Part shown: positions 61,669 through 64,000 of the stretch, piece after piece
How positions within the stretch are numbered: position 1 is the stretch's first letter
How the letters are laid out: each line of letters begins with the position of its first letter
Assembly (NCBI RefSeq): GCF_020532665.2
Contig: NZ_JAIWPG020000001.1
Coordinates: 533,576-597,575, forward strand
DNA: 64,000 nucleotides
Direction of reading: 5' to 3'
Source of the DNA: Lelliottia sp. WAP21
GTDB lineage: Bacteria > Pseudomonadota > Gammaproteobacteria > Enterobacterales > Enterobacteriaceae
Position numbers and translations under genes: made by a program
Notes under the pieces: model-generated
Told to the model about the DNA's origin: nothing
The model's input: the letters and a program-made list of their open reading frames with translations, nothing else
The model's database searches: none

Positions 61669-63858
61669 ATGTCTTTCATTAATCTTACCAGGGATGGGCA
61701 ACGTCAGCCTGTCGCAACACCTTCGTTGCTGGCAGCCTGTATTGCTATGGCATTGATGCCGACCATGAGTTTTGCCGCGCCAGCAAGCGAAGAGACATTG
61801 CTTGTCGATGGCGCCTCTCAGTCCGACGTGGCCGCAGAGGAACAGGACTACAGCGTTAAGACCACCGCCATTGGCACGAAAATGCAGATGGTCCAGCGCG
61901 ATATTCCCCAGTCAGTGACCATCGTGAGCCAGCAGCGAATGGAAGATCAGCAGCTTCAGACGCTGGGCGATGTCATGGATAACACGATGGGGATCAGCAA
62001 AAACACGGCTGATTCCGATCGCAGTAGCTATTACTCTCGTGGATTTGAAATCGACAATTACATGCTCGATGGCATTCCGACCTATTTTGAGTCGCGATGG
62101 AATCTGGGTGATGCGCTCTCGGATACCGCCCTTTATGAGCGCGTAGAGGTCGTTCGCGGTGCAAATGGATTGATGACCGGGACAGGTAACCCGTCTGCGG
62201 CCATCAACATGGTGCGTAAGCACGCTACCAGCCGTGAATTTAAAGGCAACCTGTCTGCTGAATATGGTAGCTGGAATAAACAGCGTTACGTTATGGATAT
62301 GCAAAGCCCGTTGACCGACGAGGGCAACGTGCGTGGGCGTATCGTAGCGGGATATCAGGACAACGACTCCTGGCTGGACAACTACAACCAGAAGAAAACG
62401 TTCTTCTCAGGGATCCTCGACGCTGACCTGGGTGACACCACCTCACTCGCTGCGGGATATGAGTACCAGCGTATTGATGTAAACAATCAAACCTGGGGCG
62501 GCCTGCCACGCTGGAATACGGACGGTAGCGTCAGACATTATGACCGTGCCCACAGTACGGCCCCCGACTGGGCTTACAATGATAAAGAGTTCAATAAGTT
62601 CTTTGTCACCCTGAAGCAGCGCTTTGCCGAAAACTGGCAGGCCACCTTAAATGCCACCCATACCGAAGCAAAATTTGACAGCAAGGCCATGTATCTTGAC
62701 GCCCTCGTGGACAAAAACACGGGTATGCTGACAGGCCCTTATGTGAATTATGGCCCTGACTTCGCTTACATCGGCGGAACAGGCTGGAACAGTGGAAAAC
62801 GTAAGGTTGACGCGGTCGATCTCTTTGCCGACGGCGGTTACGATCTGTTTGATCGTCAGCACACCATGATGATCGGGGCAAGCTATAGCCGCCAGACCAA
62901 CCGGTACACGAACGCCTGGGCTAACGTCTTCCCTGACGAGCTGGGCAGTTTTTACGACTATGACGGTGATTTCCCGGAAACTCACTGGGGCTCACAGTCG
63001 CTGGCGCAGGATGACAAGACCTATATGAAGTCGGTCTACGCCGCGACCCGTATTTCCCTTGCCGACCCTTTGCATCTTATCCTGGGCGCGCGTTACACCA
63101 ACTGGCGTGTCGATACCATGACATATGGTATGGAGAAAAACCACACCACGCCCTACGCCGGGCTGGTATACGACATCAATGAGAACTGGTCTGCCTACAG
63201 CAGCTATACCTCTATCTTCCAGCCGCAAAATTACCGCGACAGCGGCGGAAAATATCTGGCGCCGATCACCGGTAATAACTATGAAGTGGGTTTGAAATCG
63301 GACTGGATGAACAGCCGCTTGACGACCACGCTTGCCCTGTTCCGTATCGAGCAGGATAACCTGGGTCAGAGCACGGGCCGGGTTATTCAGGGTTCCAGCG
63401 ATATTGCCTATGAAGGTGTCGATGGAACCGTCAGTAAAGGGGTAGAATTTGAAATCAACGGCGCACTGACCGATAACTGGCAGATGACCTTTGGCGCCAC
63501 CCGCTACGTCGCCGAAGACAGCGACGGTAAAGCGGTAAACCCATATCTGCCACGCACGACCGTAAAACTGTTCACCCGCTATCGACTGCCGGCCATGCCT
63601 GCATTGACGGTAGGCGGCGGGATTAACTGGCAGAACCGGGTCTACAGCGACGTTGCCACCCCTTACGGAACCTGGCGAGCCGAGCAAGGGAGTTATGCCC
63701 TCGTCGACCTTTTCACCCGTTATCAGGTCACGAAGAATTTCGCTTTGCAGGGTAACCTGAACAACCTGTTTGATAAGACGTACGACACGAACGTTCAGGG
63801 TTCGCTGGTTTACGGTGAACCGCGTAACGTGAGTGTCACCGCAAGCTATCAGTTTTAA
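61669..63858 (+). CDS. fhuE: Ferric-coprogen/rhodotorulic acid receptor FhuE
   Basis: TonB-dependent outer-membrane receptor for fungal hydroxamate siderophores, 729 aa as in E. coli. Signal peptide about 1-36 (ending SFA), plug domain with QRDIPQSVTIVSQQRMEDQQ, then the barrel ending in the aromatic signature SYQF. ATG 61669 is used; a TTG at 61663 is spurious. Likely Fur-controlled, though no clear Fur box is visible upstream. Confidence 0.96.
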   Translation: MSFINLTRDGQRQPVATPSLLAACIAMALMPTMSFAAPASEETLLVDGASQSDVAAEEQDYSVKTTAIGTKMQMVQRDIPQSVTIVSQQRMEDQQLQTLGDVMDNTMGISKNTADSDRSSYYSRGFEIDNYMLDGIPTYFESRWNLGDALSDTALYERVEVVRGANGLMTGTGNPSAAINMVRKHATSREFKGNLSAEYGSWNKQRYVMDMQSPLTDEGNVRGRIVAGYQDNDSWLDNYNQKKTFFSGILDADLGDTTSLAAGYEYQRIDVNNQTWGGLPRWNTDGSVRHYDRAHSTAPDWAYNDKEFNKFFVTLKQRFAENWQATLNATHTEAKFDSKAMYLDALVDKNTGMLTGPYVNYGPDFAYIGGTGWNSGKRKVDAVDLFADGGYDLFDRQHTMMIGASYSRQTNRYTNAWANVFPDELGSFYDYDGDFPETHWGSQSLAQDDKTYMKSVYAATRISLADPLHLILGARYTNWRVDTMTYGMEKNHTTPYAGLVYDINENWSAYSSYTSIFQPQNYRDSGGKYLAPITGNNYEVGLKSDWMNSRLTTTLALFRIEQDNLGQSTGRVIQGSSDIAYEGVDGTVSKGVEFEINGALTDNWQMTFGATRYVAEDSDGKAVNPYLPRTTVKLFTRYRLPAMPALTVGGGINWQNRVYSDVATPYGTWRAEQGSYALVDLFTRYQVTKNFALQGNLNNLFDKTYDTNVQGSLVYGEPRNVSVTASYQF

Positions 63859-63873
63859 GATATCGTCAGGAGG

Positions 63874-63901
63874 AAAAGGGAGCCAAATGGCTCCCTTTTT
63901 T
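63874..63901 (+). terminator. fhuE terminator
   Basis: AAAAGGGAGCC and GGCTCCC arms with a four-base loop, followed by six T. The last 100 bases of the window beyond it hold nothing I can assign; ptsG is the expected neighbour but is not visible. Confidence 0.92.
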
Positions 63902-64000
63902 GCGCGCATTTGCCGACTGTCGGCAGTACCTGACCCGGCCCAGGTACACCCTGATTCCTGTCGCTCTACCAGACGCAATGCCAGCGGGTACCATCAGCCA

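Noticed and set aside
63902..64000. Possible 3' end of a minus-strand gene (frame ending DGTRWHCVW at 63966)
   Set aside because: Too short to identify and no match to the expected neighbour ptsG; left unassigned.

Overview
The window is ordinary chromosome of a member of the Enterobacteriaceae, close to Enterobacter, Lelliottia or Leclercia. Almost every gene has an obvious E. coli/Salmonella orthologue of nearly the same length, and the gene blocks match those of enteric bacteria. There is no rRNA, tRNA, IS element, prophage or CRISPR array. The species is not fixed by the sequence alone. Features that differ from E. coli K-12 are yajD beside pncA, a sugar-transporter/GH31 pair beside yeaL, a DgcZ-type cyclase beside yeaH, a solitary iutA, and a RyhB-like RNA beside yeaQ.

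Left block (1 to about 24 kb): the 3' part of ansA, then pncA, yajD, yeaC-msrB, gapA-yeaD, yeaE, mipA, the stress operon yeaGH, a dgcZ-like cyclase, yeaK, tiny yoaI, a GPH symporter plus GH31 glycosidase, yeaL, nimR/nimT, a glutamine-amidotransferase-like protein, yeaO, a small unknown gene, yoaF, dgcP, the micro-proteins yoaK and yoaJ, yeaQ, a RyhB-2-type sRNA, a YncL-like micro-protein, and a CSS-EAL phosphodiesterase. Three c-di-GMP enzymes and several general-stress (sigma-S-type) genes lie here.

Right block (24.6 kb to the end): icd; rluE-nudJ-mnmA-hflD-purB (translation and purine genes); phoPQ with an autoregulatory PhoP box; roxA; pepT; potABCD (spermidine/putrescine uptake); an unknown exported protein; nagK-cobB; lolCDE (lipoprotein export); ycfT; mfd; ldtC; bhsA/comR; iutA; ycfJ; ndh; the ycfP-nagZ-thiK-lpoB-ycfL-hinT gene string (peptidoglycan recycling and synthesis); and fhuE. 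As I recall the maps, the two blocks are far apart in E. coli K-12 but adjacent in Salmonella, so the junction probably reflects the ancestral order.

The most interesting signals are in the DNA between genes. They are a RyhB-2-like sRNA with a Fur box, an unassigned sRNA-shaped locus upstream of dgcP, mutually exclusive hairpins (attenuator-like) directly before yeaL, tandem sigma-S and sigma-54 promoters for yeaGH, strong Fur/CRP/FNR/PhoP sites, and several unassigned palindromes. Two ferric-hydroxamate receptors (iutA, fhuE) and the RyhB-like RNA give the window an iron-response theme. No wholly new multi-gene system is evident. The least understood proteins are the 101-aa, 70-aa and 351-aa genes and the amidotransferase-like protein lacking its triad Glu.
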